Shown here: positions 24,780 to 32,399 of the stretch, in pieces
How the letters are laid out: the number at the start of each line of letters is the position of its first letter
Numbering within the stretch: the first letter of the stretch is position 1
From: Streptomyces kaniharaensis
Lineage (GTDB): Bacteria > Actinomycetota > Actinomycetes > Streptomycetales > Streptomycetaceae
Reading direction: 5' to 3'
DNA length: 64,000 nucleotides
Assembly (NCBI RefSeq): GCF_009569385.1
Contig: NZ_WBOF01000001.1
Coordinates: forward strand, 2,614,001 to 2,678,000
Translations under genes and position numbers: made by a program
The notes under the pieces: generated by a model
Told to the model about the DNA's origin: nothing
The model's database searches: none
Seen by the model: the letters and a program-made list of their open reading frames with translations, nothing else

Positions 24780-25321
24780 TCGGCCCGCCACCGCGGATCC
24801 GCCTGCTGCTGGCCGACCACGACCGGCGGATCCGCGAGCTCCGGACGAAGCTGCTCGCACTGCTGCCGGAGGGCGACATCGAGGTGGTGGCGCAGGCCGC
24901 CACCGGCCCGCAGGCCCTGGCGATGGCCATCGCGCACCGCCCCGACGTCGTGGTCGCGGACCTGGACCTCCCCGGACTCGACGGCATCCGGGTCGCCGAG
25001 GCGCTCGGCAGCCTGCTGCCGAACAGCCGCGCGGTGCTGGTCACCGCCCGGGCCGACGCGACCGGGCTCACCGGCGCCCTGGCCGCCGGCGTGAGCGCCT
25101 TCCTGCCGAAGGCCGTCTCGGTCACCGAACTCGCCGCGGTCGTCCGGGCCGCACCGGCCGGTCGGTGCCACGTCGACCCCGGGCTGCTCGGCGACGCGAT
25201 CAGCACGGCCGGGGAAGCGGCTCTTGCCGGAGAACTGGGCCACCCCGGCACGGCATTGAGGGCAGAACCTTCCGTGCGGGATGAAACGGGAATGGAAAAG
25301 GCCAGGTCAGAGAGTTTCTGA
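24776..25321 (+). CDS. receiver-domain response regulator lacking an HTH output domain
   Basis: 181 residues. Receiver domain with acidic pair (Asp14, Asp16), phospho-acceptor Asp62 in VVVADLDLPGLDG and the conserved Lys in SAFLPK. The segment after about residue 125 resembles the NarL-type linker (GRCHVDPGLLGDAI), but the LuxR HTH that should follow is missing and the frame ends in 40 unstructured residues. Start GTG overlaps the decarboxylase stop (GTGA). No histidine kinase lies in the window. It closes the cluster. Confidence 0.8.
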   Translation: MIGPPPRIRLLLADHDRRIRELRTKLLALLPEGDIEVVAQAATGPQALAMAIAHRPDVVVADLDLPGLDGIRVAEALGSLLPNSRAVLVTARADATGLTGALAAGVSAFLPKAVSVTELAAVVRAAPAGRCHVDPGLLGDAISTAGEAALAGELGHPGTALRAEPSVRDETGMEKARSESF

Positions 25322-25329
25322 CCTGGCCT
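25299..25329. terminator. hairpin terminator at end of lanthipeptide cluster
   Basis: 12-bp perfect stem AGGCCAGGTCAG and complement with a 7-nt loop. It overlaps the last codons of the response regulator and lies just beyond the 3' end of the minus-strand tRNA-Lys, so it may end both transcripts. Confidence 0.75.
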
Positions 25330-25337
25330 CCGTTCGG

Positions 25338-25410
25338 TGGGCCACCAGGGGCTCGAACCCTGAACCTACGGATTAAAAGTCCGCAGCTCTGCCAATTGAG
25401 CTAGTGGCCC
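25338..25410 (-). tRNA. tRNA-Lys (anticodon TTT)
   Basis: 73-nt cloverleaf: acceptor GGGCCAC/GTGGCCC with discriminator A, D arm AGCTC..GAGCT, anticodon loop CTTTTAA with TTT, T loop TTCGAGC. No CCA encoded. Confidence 0.95.
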
Positions 25411-26188
25411 GCGGCCCCGGTCCCCGTGTGGGGAGGGCCACTGCGATCCTACCCGGTGGGGCCCGCGGGTCCGCCAGTGGATTGGGGGGACGCGCCGGGG
25501 TGGGGGGTGGGGTGTAGTGGGCGGCGCGGACGCGGCGGAGCCAGGCTTCGGCGGGGCGCGGGTCGGGGGTGGCGGGGAGGATGCCGGGGCGGGTGAGGCG
25601 GTCGGCGGCGGCGGTGAGGAGGGGTTCGGCGGTGGCCGGGTCGTCGGCTATGCGTTCGCCGAGGTCGCGGATGCGGTCGGGGTCGGGGAGGCGGACGACG
25701 TTGGTGCCGGTCTCGTGGAGGCGGACGGCCTGTTCGACGAGCCGGACGAGGTGGCGGGCGTGCTTGGCGGCCCGGCGGCGGGTGGCGGGGTCGGTGGTGT
25801 CGCGGGTCAGCAGTTTGCGGAACTGCTGGTCGGCGTAGCCGAGATAGGAGTTCCGGACGGCGGGCGCGCTCAGGAAGCTGGTGCGGATCGCGATGAGTTC
25901 GGCGCCGAGCGGGGTGCGGGTCTCGTACAGGTCGTCGGGCAGCCAGACGAGTTCGGACGCGGTGGGGTTGCAGGAGAGCGCGAGGCGGCACCACTTGGCG
26001 GCCTCGTGCAGGGTGACGTCCGGCGCGGTGCCGACGTGCGACTCGGCGGGGCGGTGCAGGCCGTGCAACTCCTCGGTGGGGGTCGCGAACAGGCCGAGCC
26101 GGTCGATGTCGGAGCCGGCGTGGGCGAAGCCGTACGCGGTCGAGCCGACGATGCCGGCGAGCAGGACGGTACCGGGGACGGAAAGCAT
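25373..26188 (-). CDS. predicted nucleotidyltransferase, 3' end running into tRNA-Lys
   Basis: 271 residues. N-terminal nucleotidyltransferase pattern GIVGSTAYGFAHAGSDIDRLG holds the GS..YG and DxD metal site; the rest is helical, as in the YcgL-type predicted nucleotidyltransferases. ATG 26188 has AGGAG upstream. The normal family end would be near RRVRAAHY; here the frame continues about 50 Pro/Arg-rich residues, overlaps tRNA-Lys by 38 bases and stops inside the tRNA. The native stop was probably lost by mutation. Confidence 0.75.
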   Translation of the reverse strand: MLSVPGTVLLAGIVGSTAYGFAHAGSDIDRLGLFATPTEELHGLHRPAESHVGTAPDVTLHEAAKWCRLALSCNPTASELVWLPDDLYETRTPLGAELIAIRTSFLSAPAVRNSYLGYADQQFRKLLTRDTTDPATRRRAAKHARHLVRLVEQAVRLHETGTNVVRLPDPDRIRDLGERIADDPATAEPLLTAAADRLTRPGILPATPDPRPAEAWLRRVRAAHYTPPPTPARPPNPLADPRAPPGRIAVALPTRGPGPRATSSIGRAADF

Positions 26189-26323
26189 GGCGTGCTCCTC
26201 TCGATGGCGTGGTCGAGCGTCGACGGTGCGGTCGAACGGCCGGTACCGCATCCTCCCTGGTACGGGCCGCGCCGGGCGAGCGAATTCCGGTGCCGGGCCG
26301 GCCGGTCCGCCGATACTGGGCCC

Positions 26324-27541
26324 ATGGAGCACAGTCCGGAGATCAGCCCCGAGAAGCTGCGGGCCTGGTGGTCGCACCGCCAGTGGCTGGACCGCCCGCA
26401 CACCGGCGCGTCGGCCGCCGAGGTGCTGGCCGCCACCGGGTGGGCCCGCTCGGTGGGTGGCGCGGCGCCGTATCTGGGCCTGTTCGCCCGGGCCGGGCTG
26501 GGCCGGGCGGCGGTGGACGCGGCGGTGGCGCGGCTGGAGGTGCACGAGTTGCCGACGGCGCGCGGCTGCACGTACGTCCTGCCGGCGGCCGACTTCGCGC
26601 TGGGGCTGGCGGTCGGCGCGGCCGCCCCGGCGGGTGAACTGGCCGCCGCGGAGAAGCATCTGGGGGTCGGCCGGGACGAGGTGGAGAAGCTCTGCCTGGC
26701 GATCGAGCGGGTGCTGTCGGACGTGGAGCCGCTGGATCCGACGTCGATCAGGGAGGCGGTCGGGGACGCCGTCCGGCCGCTCGGCGAGGCGGGGAAGAAA
26801 CGCGGCGTCTCGACGACGCTGCCGCTGGCCCTCGGACTGATGCAGTCGCGCGGGCGGATCCGCCGGGTGCCCGTCAACGGCCGTCTGGACCAGCAGCGTT
26901 ACGGCTACGTGGGGTGGGACCAGCCCGTCTCCGGGGATGCCGCGGACTTCGCCCGCCGCTACTTCTCCTGGGCCGGTCCGGCCACGCTGAAGCACTTCCG
27001 CTGGTTCTCGGGGTTCACCGCGGCCACCGCCCGGCGGGCCGTCGCCGAGGCCGGGATGGTGCCGCCGGCGCCCGGCTCCGAGTTCCTCCTCCCACCCGAA
27101 CTCGTCGACGAGTTCGCGGAGTTCACCGTGCCGGCCGAACCGCGCTACACGCTGCTCGCCGGCATCGACGGCATCCATCTGCTGCACCGCGACCTCCCCC
27201 GGCTGCTCGACCCGGCCGACGCCGAGCGCCCGCTGCCCGCCGGCCGGGTCGGCCGCCCGTTCGGCGGCGAGGCCGACCCGCAGACCCATGTGGTGCTCGA
27301 CCGGGGCCGGATCGTCGGGCTGTGGGAGTACGACACCGAGCGGGCGGAGATCGTCCACCAGTCCTTCGTGCCGCCCGACGACGCGCTGCGCGAGGCTCTG
27401 CGGCGGACGGAGGCGTTCGTCCGGGACGAGCTCGGCGACGCCCGCGGGTTCAGCCTCGACTCGCCGAAGAGCCGCGCGCCGAAGATCGCGGTGCTGAGAG
27501 CGGCGGCCGGCATCCCCGGAATCCCCCGCACAGCCGGCTGA
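26324..27541 (+). CDS. winged-helix DNA-binding protein (AlkZ/YcaQ-like HTH_42 family)
   Basis: 405 residues of the all-winged-helix family to which the DNA glycosylases AlkZ and YcaQ belong (RYGYVGWDQPVSGDAADFAR, RYFSWAGPATLKHFRWFSG). These proteins unhook interstrand crosslinks or excise alkylated bases, and several protect producers from their own DNA-damaging products. The catalytic QxQ/QxD motif is not clearly visible here, so glycosylase activity is not assured. Confidence 0.7.
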   Translation: MEHSPEISPEKLRAWWSHRQWLDRPHTGASAAEVLAATGWARSVGGAAPYLGLFARAGLGRAAVDAAVARLEVHELPTARGCTYVLPAADFALGLAVGAAAPAGELAAAEKHLGVGRDEVEKLCLAIERVLSDVEPLDPTSIREAVGDAVRPLGEAGKKRGVSTTLPLALGLMQSRGRIRRVPVNGRLDQQRYGYVGWDQPVSGDAADFARRYFSWAGPATLKHFRWFSGFTAATARRAVAEAGMVPPAPGSEFLLPPELVDEFAEFTVPAEPRYTLLAGIDGIHLLHRDLPRLLDPADAERPLPAGRVGRPFGGEADPQTHVVLDRGRIVGLWEYDTERAEIVHQSFVPPDDALREALRRTEAFVRDELGDARGFSLDSPKSRAPKIAVLRAAAGIPGIPRTAG

Positions 27542-27562
27542 CCCCCGGGTACGGTACGAACC

Positions 27563-28321
27563 ATGTCGACCGCTCCTCCCGAGGTCCTGCTCGTCACCGG
27601 CGCCGGCCGCGGCATCGGTGCCGCCACCGCCCTGCTCGCCGGACGGCGCGGCTACCACGTCTGCGTCAACTACCGTGCGGACGAGGCCTCCGCCGCCGCC
27701 GTCGTGGCCACCATCCGCGCCGAGGGCGGCACCGCGATCGCCGTCCGGGCCGACGTCTCCCGCACCGCCGACGTGGAGCGGCTGTTCGCCACGGTGGACG
27801 CCGAACTCGGGCTGCTCACGGGCCTGGTGAACAACGCCGGCACACTGGAGAGGCAGTGCCGGCTGGAGGACCTCGACGAGGACCGGCTGACCCGGATCTG
27901 GGCCGCCAACATCACCGGCCCGTTCCTCTGCGCGAAGCAGGCCGTCCGGCGGATGTCCACCCGGCACGGCGGGCGCGGCGGCGCCATCGTCAACGTCTCC
28001 TCGGCCGCCTCCCGGCTCGGCTCGCCGAACGAGTACGTCGACTACGCGGCCGCGAAGGGCGCCGTCGACTCGATGACCCGCGGCCTGGCCCTGGAGGTCG
28101 CCGCCGAGGGCATCCGGGTCAACGCCGTCCGCCCGGGCCTGATCCACACCGGGATCCATGCGCTGGGCGGCGAGCCCGGCCGCGTCGACCGGGTCGCACC
28201 CGGCCTGCCGATGCGGCGCGGTGGGCGGCCCGAGGAGGTCGCCGAGTCGATCCTCTTCCTCCTCTCCCCCGCCGCCTCGTACACCACCGGGGCGTTCCTG
28301 GACGTCTCCGGCGGACGCTGA
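27563..28321 (+). CDS. SDR-family NAD(P)-dependent oxidoreductase
   Basis: 252 residues with cofactor motif TGAGRGIG (about 10-17), NNAG, catalytic Ser in NVSSAASRL and YAAAK (Tyr-x-x-x-Lys), and the C-terminal PGG-type segment SILFLLSPAASYTTGAFLDV. FabG-like reductase of unknown substrate. It follows the winged-helix gene by 21 bases and may be co-transcribed. Confidence 0.9.
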   Translation: MSTAPPEVLLVTGAGRGIGAATALLAGRRGYHVCVNYRADEASAAAVVATIRAEGGTAIAVRADVSRTADVERLFATVDAELGLLTGLVNNAGTLERQCRLEDLDEDRLTRIWAANITGPFLCAKQAVRRMSTRHGGRGGAIVNVSSAASRLGSPNEYVDYAAAKGAVDSMTRGLALEVAAEGIRVNAVRPGLIHTGIHALGGEPGRVDRVAPGLPMRRGGRPEEVAESILFLLSPAASYTTGAFLDVSGGR

Positions 28322-28380
28322 GCGGGCCCTGAGCGGACCCCGAGCGGCCCTGAGCGGCCCTGAGCGGCCCCTGGGAGGAC
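28322..28380. repeat. short direct repeats GAGCGG(C)CCT
   Basis: Five imperfect copies of a 10-base unit directly after the SDR stop codon. Low-complexity spacer; no coding or hairpin structure seen. Confidence 0.6.
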
Positions 28381-28516
28381 GACGCGCGCACGACACGCGG
28401 ACGCCGAGAGGACGATGGGCGGACGCCGGGCGAACGCTGAGATCTTCCCCGCGACCACGCCCCCGACGTCTCCGGATTCCTCCCGCCGCCCCGTCCGCAC
28501 CCGTACCGTGGTGCCC

Positions 28517-29212
28517 ATGACCGACGCCTTCATCGACATCCCCGGTGTCCGCAACTTCCGTGACGCCGGGGGCATCGGCGCCCTCCGCCGCGGCGTGCTC
28601 TACCGCTCCGGGTCCTTCCACACCCTCACCGAGGAGGGCGCCCGGCGGCTCAAGGCCCTCGGTCTGCGCACCGTGATCGACCTGCGCAGCCCGTTCGAGC
28701 TGGAGGTCTGGCCCGACCTGTGGCACTGCCTCGACCACGAGACCCTCAACCTGCCGACCCTCCCCGCCAACCGCGAGGACCTCGACCGCCCCTGGCCCGA
28801 GGACCAGGCCGAGCTCTACCCGTTCATGGCCGAGACCGCCGGGCCCTCCCTGGCCGCCACCGTCCGCCGCCTCGCCACGCCGGGCGCCCTCCCGGCCGTC
28901 GTCCACTGCGCCGTCGGCAAGGACCGCACCGGCCTCACCATCGCCGTCCTGCAGTCCCTCCTCGACGCCTCCGAGGCCGACATCACCGCCGGCTTCCTGC
29001 TCTCCAACGCCGGTCTCGGCCTCCTCGACGGCCCCACCCCGTACCGCGACGAGACCGGCACCGAGCGCGTCTCCCGCCCCGTGTACGCCGCCCTTCTCGC
29101 CTCCGCGCTCGCCTGGATCGGCACCCACCACGGCTCGATCTCCGGCTACCTCCGCGCCCACGGCGTCACCGACGAGGACCTCTCGGCCCTCCGGACCAAC
29201 CTCTCCGCCTGA
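28517..29212 (+). CDS. tyrosine/dual-specificity protein phosphatase (PtpB-type)
   Basis: 231 residues. N-terminal GVRNFRDAGG and LYRSGSFHTLT are typical of the Tyr_phosphatase_3 family; the catalytic P-loop is HCAVGKDRTG with nucleophilic Cys and Arg, and the Lys inside the loop (C-x-x-x-K-D-R) marks activity also towards phosphoinositides in related PtpB proteins. Cytoplasmic. Transcribed alone. Confidence 0.9.
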   Translation: MTDAFIDIPGVRNFRDAGGIGALRRGVLYRSGSFHTLTEEGARRLKALGLRTVIDLRSPFELEVWPDLWHCLDHETLNLPTLPANREDLDRPWPEDQAELYPFMAETAGPSLAATVRRLATPGALPAVVHCAVGKDRTGLTIAVLQSLLDASEADITAGFLLSNAGLGLLDGPTPYRDETGTERVSRPVYAALLASALAWIGTHHGSISGYLRAHGVTDEDLSALRTNLSA

Positions 29213-29231
29213 TCCGCCCCCGCCCCTACCC

Positions 29232-29681
29232 CTACCCCTGGCGCTCCAGCCGCCACCACTGCGTGGGGGAGTCGATGTCCTCCCACTGCCGGACGGCAGG
29301 GTCGGGGGCCGGGGCGGCGGTCAGCGGCTTGCCGCTGATGAAGCTGGTGATGGTGTACGTGCCCGGGGCGTCGTCGTGGTGTTCGAGGAGCCATTCCTGG
29401 GCGCCGAAGGCGTTGGCCGACCACTGCTGGATGAGGACGCCGTTGTCGGAGGAGGCCCCGGTGACGTCGAGGCGCTTGCCGCTGGCGGCGTTCTCCAGGT
29501 GGTAGAGGGCGCCGCCGGGGTGGACGGCGGTGAGGCGCCAGAGCTGGGCGTCGGTGCCGGTGTCCTCGCCGTGGTGGATGCGGGCGCCGCTGCGGCGGCT
29601 GCCGTCGGCGACTCCGAGCAGGAGCCCGCTGGCGACGTTGCGGACCCGGTAGAGGCCGTCCGTGATCGCGGTGTCAGTCAC
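29232..29681 (-). CDS. ricin-B-lectin (beta-trefoil) domain protein without signal peptide
   Basis: 149 residues consisting of one beta-trefoil with three repeats ending in QLWRL, QEWLL and QWWRL. No signal peptide is visible, unlike most Streptomyces lectin modules, so it may act inside the cell. GTG start. Converges with the phosphatase gene at a 20-base gap. Confidence 0.8.
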   Translation of the reverse strand: MTDTAITDGLYRVRNVASGLLLGVADGSRRSGARIHHGEDTGTDAQLWRLTAVHPGGALYHLENAASGKRLDVTGASSDNGVLIQQWSANAFGAQEWLLEHHDDAPGTYTITSFISGKPLTAAPAPDPAVRQWEDIDSPTQWWRLERQG

Positions 29682-29781
29682 GGGTGAAGTCTCCCACCGG
29701 GGTCCGACAGGCCTCGCGGCCGAAGGTGACGGCGGGCACCCGACGGCACACCCGCTCGCACCGCCGCCTATGCTGCGGCGA

Positions 29782-30876
29782 ATGGCTTCCGATCACAATC
29801 CACCGTTCCGTCAGCAGCCCACCTTCACCGATGCGGTGACGGCCTTGGAGGCGGCGATCGCGGCCGCCGACGACGAGCGGTTCGGCCCCGCGCTGGGCCA
29901 GGTGGCCGGGCTGTTCGGCGCGGCCGGCCCGGCCGAGGTCGCGGCGGCCGGGCCCCGGCTGGCCGCGCTGCTGCCGGACGCCCCACCGTTCCCCCGCTCG
30001 CACCTGGCGATGGTGGTGGGCGCGTGCGTGGAGGGCGGCGCCGATCCGTCGGCCTGTGCCGGCCCGGTGCTGGCGGGCCTGCGCGGGGCGCTGACGGGCG
30101 CTCAGCGGCTGGTGGAGCGATGGGAGGCGACGGGCGGCGGCCCACTGCCCGACCCGGAGGAGGACGGTCCGGCCGAGGCGCACGAGCGGATCGAGGATCC
30201 GGCGGTGCTGGACGAGTGGCAGGCGCATCTGGCGGTCGCCGGCTGGTGGACGCTGCACCTGTGGCAGCAGGCCGCGTGGGCGGTGTACGCGCACGCGGCG
30301 GTGCGGGCCGAGGCCCGCGCCTCAGGAGTGACGGCCGTGCTGCTGGAGCTGGCCCGGCGGTACCGCGGCGGCTTCCACGACCTCAAGGGCCTCACCTGTC
30401 TGGCGCAACTGCTCGACGACGAGCCGCTGCTGGTGCTGGACCGGCCCACCGGCACGGGCTACCTGCTCCGCATGGACGGGCTGAGCGACAACTTCCAGCT
30501 GCACACCCTGCTCGCCGACGTGCTGATCGGCGGCGGCCACCTGCCGGGTACCCGGCCGGACCCGGAGGTGGTGGCGCTCAGCCGCGACGCGTTCCTGGAC
30601 GGCCGCAAGGTGATCGCGAGCGGCGCGTTCAACCTGGTGGCGCCGGACGGCTCGTGGCTCTGGAACGAGGGCACGCCGAGCGACATCCCGGTGCTGGACG
30701 GGGTCCGCACGCTGGTGCTGGACCCTCAGCCGTACGAGCGCAGCTGGTCGGCGGGGCGGTTCATCCAGGAGATCCCGGGCGACCTGCGGCTGGAGCGGGT
30801 GCTGTCCCCGGCGGAGGCGGCGGAGCGGCTGGCCCGGACGGCGCCGGCACAGCCCGCCGAGGAGGCGTTCCGGTAG
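29782..30876 (+). CDS. conserved protein of unknown function (364 aa)
   Basis: Helical N-terminal half with Ala-rich repeats (VTALEAAIAAADDERFGPAL), then an alpha/beta half containing GFHDLKGLTCLAQLLDDEPL and a duplicated-looking ending (LSRDAFLDGRKVIASGAFNL). No signal peptide, membrane helix or catalytic motif recognised. ATG 29782; an earlier in-frame ATG at 29770 is possible. Confidence 0.65.
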   Translation: MASDHNPPFRQQPTFTDAVTALEAAIAAADDERFGPALGQVAGLFGAAGPAEVAAAGPRLAALLPDAPPFPRSHLAMVVGACVEGGADPSACAGPVLAGLRGALTGAQRLVERWEATGGGPLPDPEEDGPAEAHERIEDPAVLDEWQAHLAVAGWWTLHLWQQAAWAVYAHAAVRAEARASGVTAVLLELARRYRGGFHDLKGLTCLAQLLDDEPLLVLDRPTGTGYLLRMDGLSDNFQLHTLLADVLIGGGHLPGTRPDPEVVALSRDAFLDGRKVIASGAFNLVAPDGSWLWNEGTPSDIPVLDGVRTLVLDPQPYERSWSAGRFIQEIPGDLRLERVLSPAEAAERLARTAPAQPAEEAFR

Positions 30877-30997
30877 GAACGGCACCGCGGGTCGGGACGG
30901 CACCGGGCCGGGGGCCGGCTCGTAGGGTCGGGTTATCGTCGGAAGCCGGAACGAACCGGTCCGACGAAGCGAACCGGTCCGATGAGTGGAGTCGACG

Positions 30998-31336
30998 ATG
31001 GCGAAGGTCCCGAACGTGCTCTCGGCCGCCGTGCCCGCCGCGCTGACCGCGGCGAGCGGTCTGGTCGGCGGTTACGGCGTGGCCCGTTGGAGCGGGCGTC
31101 GCGAGCTGGGCGGCGCGGTGCTGGCGGTGGCCGGTGCCGGAGCGGCCGCGCAGTGGCACCGCCGTTCGGGCGCGGCCACCGCGGCGGCGCTGACCGGGCT
31201 GTACGTGGCGGCGTTCGGCGCCTCGCACCCGCTGGCGAAGAAGATCGGCGCCTGGCCGTCCGTCTTCGCGGTCACCGGGGTGGTCGCCGCCGCCTCGACC
31301 GTCGCGACGGCGCTGGCCGTACGACGGACCCGCTGA
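30998..31336 (+). CDS. small integral membrane protein (112 aa)
   Basis: Three to four hydrophobic helices, Ala/Val/Gly-rich, with basic ends (VARWSGRR, AVRRTR). GGAG lies 6 nt before ATG 30998. No family recognised. The 5' region carries a direct repeat GAACCGGTCCGA. Confidence 0.65.
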   Translation: MAKVPNVLSAAVPAALTAASGLVGGYGVARWSGRRELGGAVLAVAGAGAAAQWHRRSGAATAAALTGLYVAAFGASHPLAKKIGAWPSVFAVTGVVAAASTVATALAVRRTR

Positions 31337-31356
31337 CCGTGCGACGGGGCTGAGGC

Positions 31357-32186
31357 TCACCGCACCGCCGCGCCGAACCGGGCCTCGAACGCGGCCCGGT
31401 TGGCCGAGACCGGCGTGCGGTCCCACACCGCGAACACCACGTGTTCGAAGGCGGCCCCGTACCGGGCCAGCGCGCCCTCGAAGGCCTCGGCGACCTGCGC
31501 CGGGTCGTTGCGGAACACCCCGCAGCCCCACGCGCCCAGCACCAGCGTCCGGATCTCGTGCCGGGCCGCCGCCGCGAGCACCCGCAGTGCCCGTTCGGCG
31601 AGCACGCCGCGGACGTCGACGCCCGCCGAACGCCGCTCCAGCTGACCGAGGTTGGGCGCGGGCGAGGTCAGGAAGGTGACGGGGTACGGCCGGGCGAGCA
31701 GTTCGCCGTGCGCGCCCCGGATCACCGGCACGCCGGGCGAGACGATCACCCGGTGGCTGTAGCGAAGATCGCCGGACGCGCGGTGCGCCTCGTAGTAGGC
31801 GCCAGCAGGCAGGTGTACAGCAGCGCGCTGCGGCACAGGTCCTCCTCCTGGGCGCGGGCGCCGCGCAGGTAGCCGCCGCCGGGATTGCGCGCGGACGCGA
31901 AGTTGAGCACCCCGACCGGCCCGGCCCCGGCCTCGACCAGGCGCCGCGCGGCCTCGATGCTGCCCTCTGCCGTCACCTCCACCGGCCGCCGCGGGCCGGG
32001 CCCCGGACCCGGGCCGCCGTCCCGCAGCAGGGCGTCCAGGGCGGCCGGCGCGTACGACACCGTCCCAGCCCTGGCCGCCGCCAACTGCTCCTCCACCTGC
32101 ACGAGTTCGCCCCCGGCCGCCCGGTAGCTCCCCCGCTCGACGATCCCCTCGTTCACCACGGCCACTTCATGCAGTCTGCTGCTCAT
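31357..32186 (-). pseudogene. TIGR02452-type macrodomain (bacterial PARG-like) protein, frameshifted
   Basis: The 5' part (32186 to about 31800) encodes the PARG-like signature VLNFASARNPGGGYLRGARAQEEDLCRSALLY; the 3' part continues in another frame with YYEAHRASGDLRYSHRVIVSPGV and LVLGAWGCGVFRNDP up to 31357. The frames must switch near 31795-31815 (around CTGCTGGCGCC). Intact proteins hydrolyse poly(ADP-ribose) or related ADP-ribose links. A single-base sequencing error is as likely as a true pseudogene. Confidence 0.8.
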
Positions 32187-32309
32187 GCCGCAGACGCTAC
32201 GGGACTTCCCTCACCACGCGCCACAGGTTATTCTCACAGACAGAACAACGCCTCGGGGGGTATCGGGGATACCGGGGGACACCGGGGAACGTTGCGGGGG
32301 GAACGCCGA

Positions 32310-32343
32310 CGGGCCCGCTCCACCGAAGTGGAGCGGGCCCGTC
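32310..32343 (-). terminator. hairpin terminator downstream of DEAD-box helicase gene
   Basis: Perfect 15-bp stem ACGGGCCCGCTCCAC and complement with CGAA loop, 57 bases beyond the helicase stop codon. Confidence 0.8.
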
Positions 32344-32399
32344 GTGCGTCAGCTGACGACTACCGGCTGTGCGACTACCGGCTAAGCGACGCCGGTCGT

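Noticed and set aside
26189..29161. Long minus-strand extension upstream of the nucleotidyltransferase
   Set aside because: It is the shadow of the winged-helix, SDR and phosphatase genes; the nucleotidyltransferase starts at 26188 behind a clear ribosome site.
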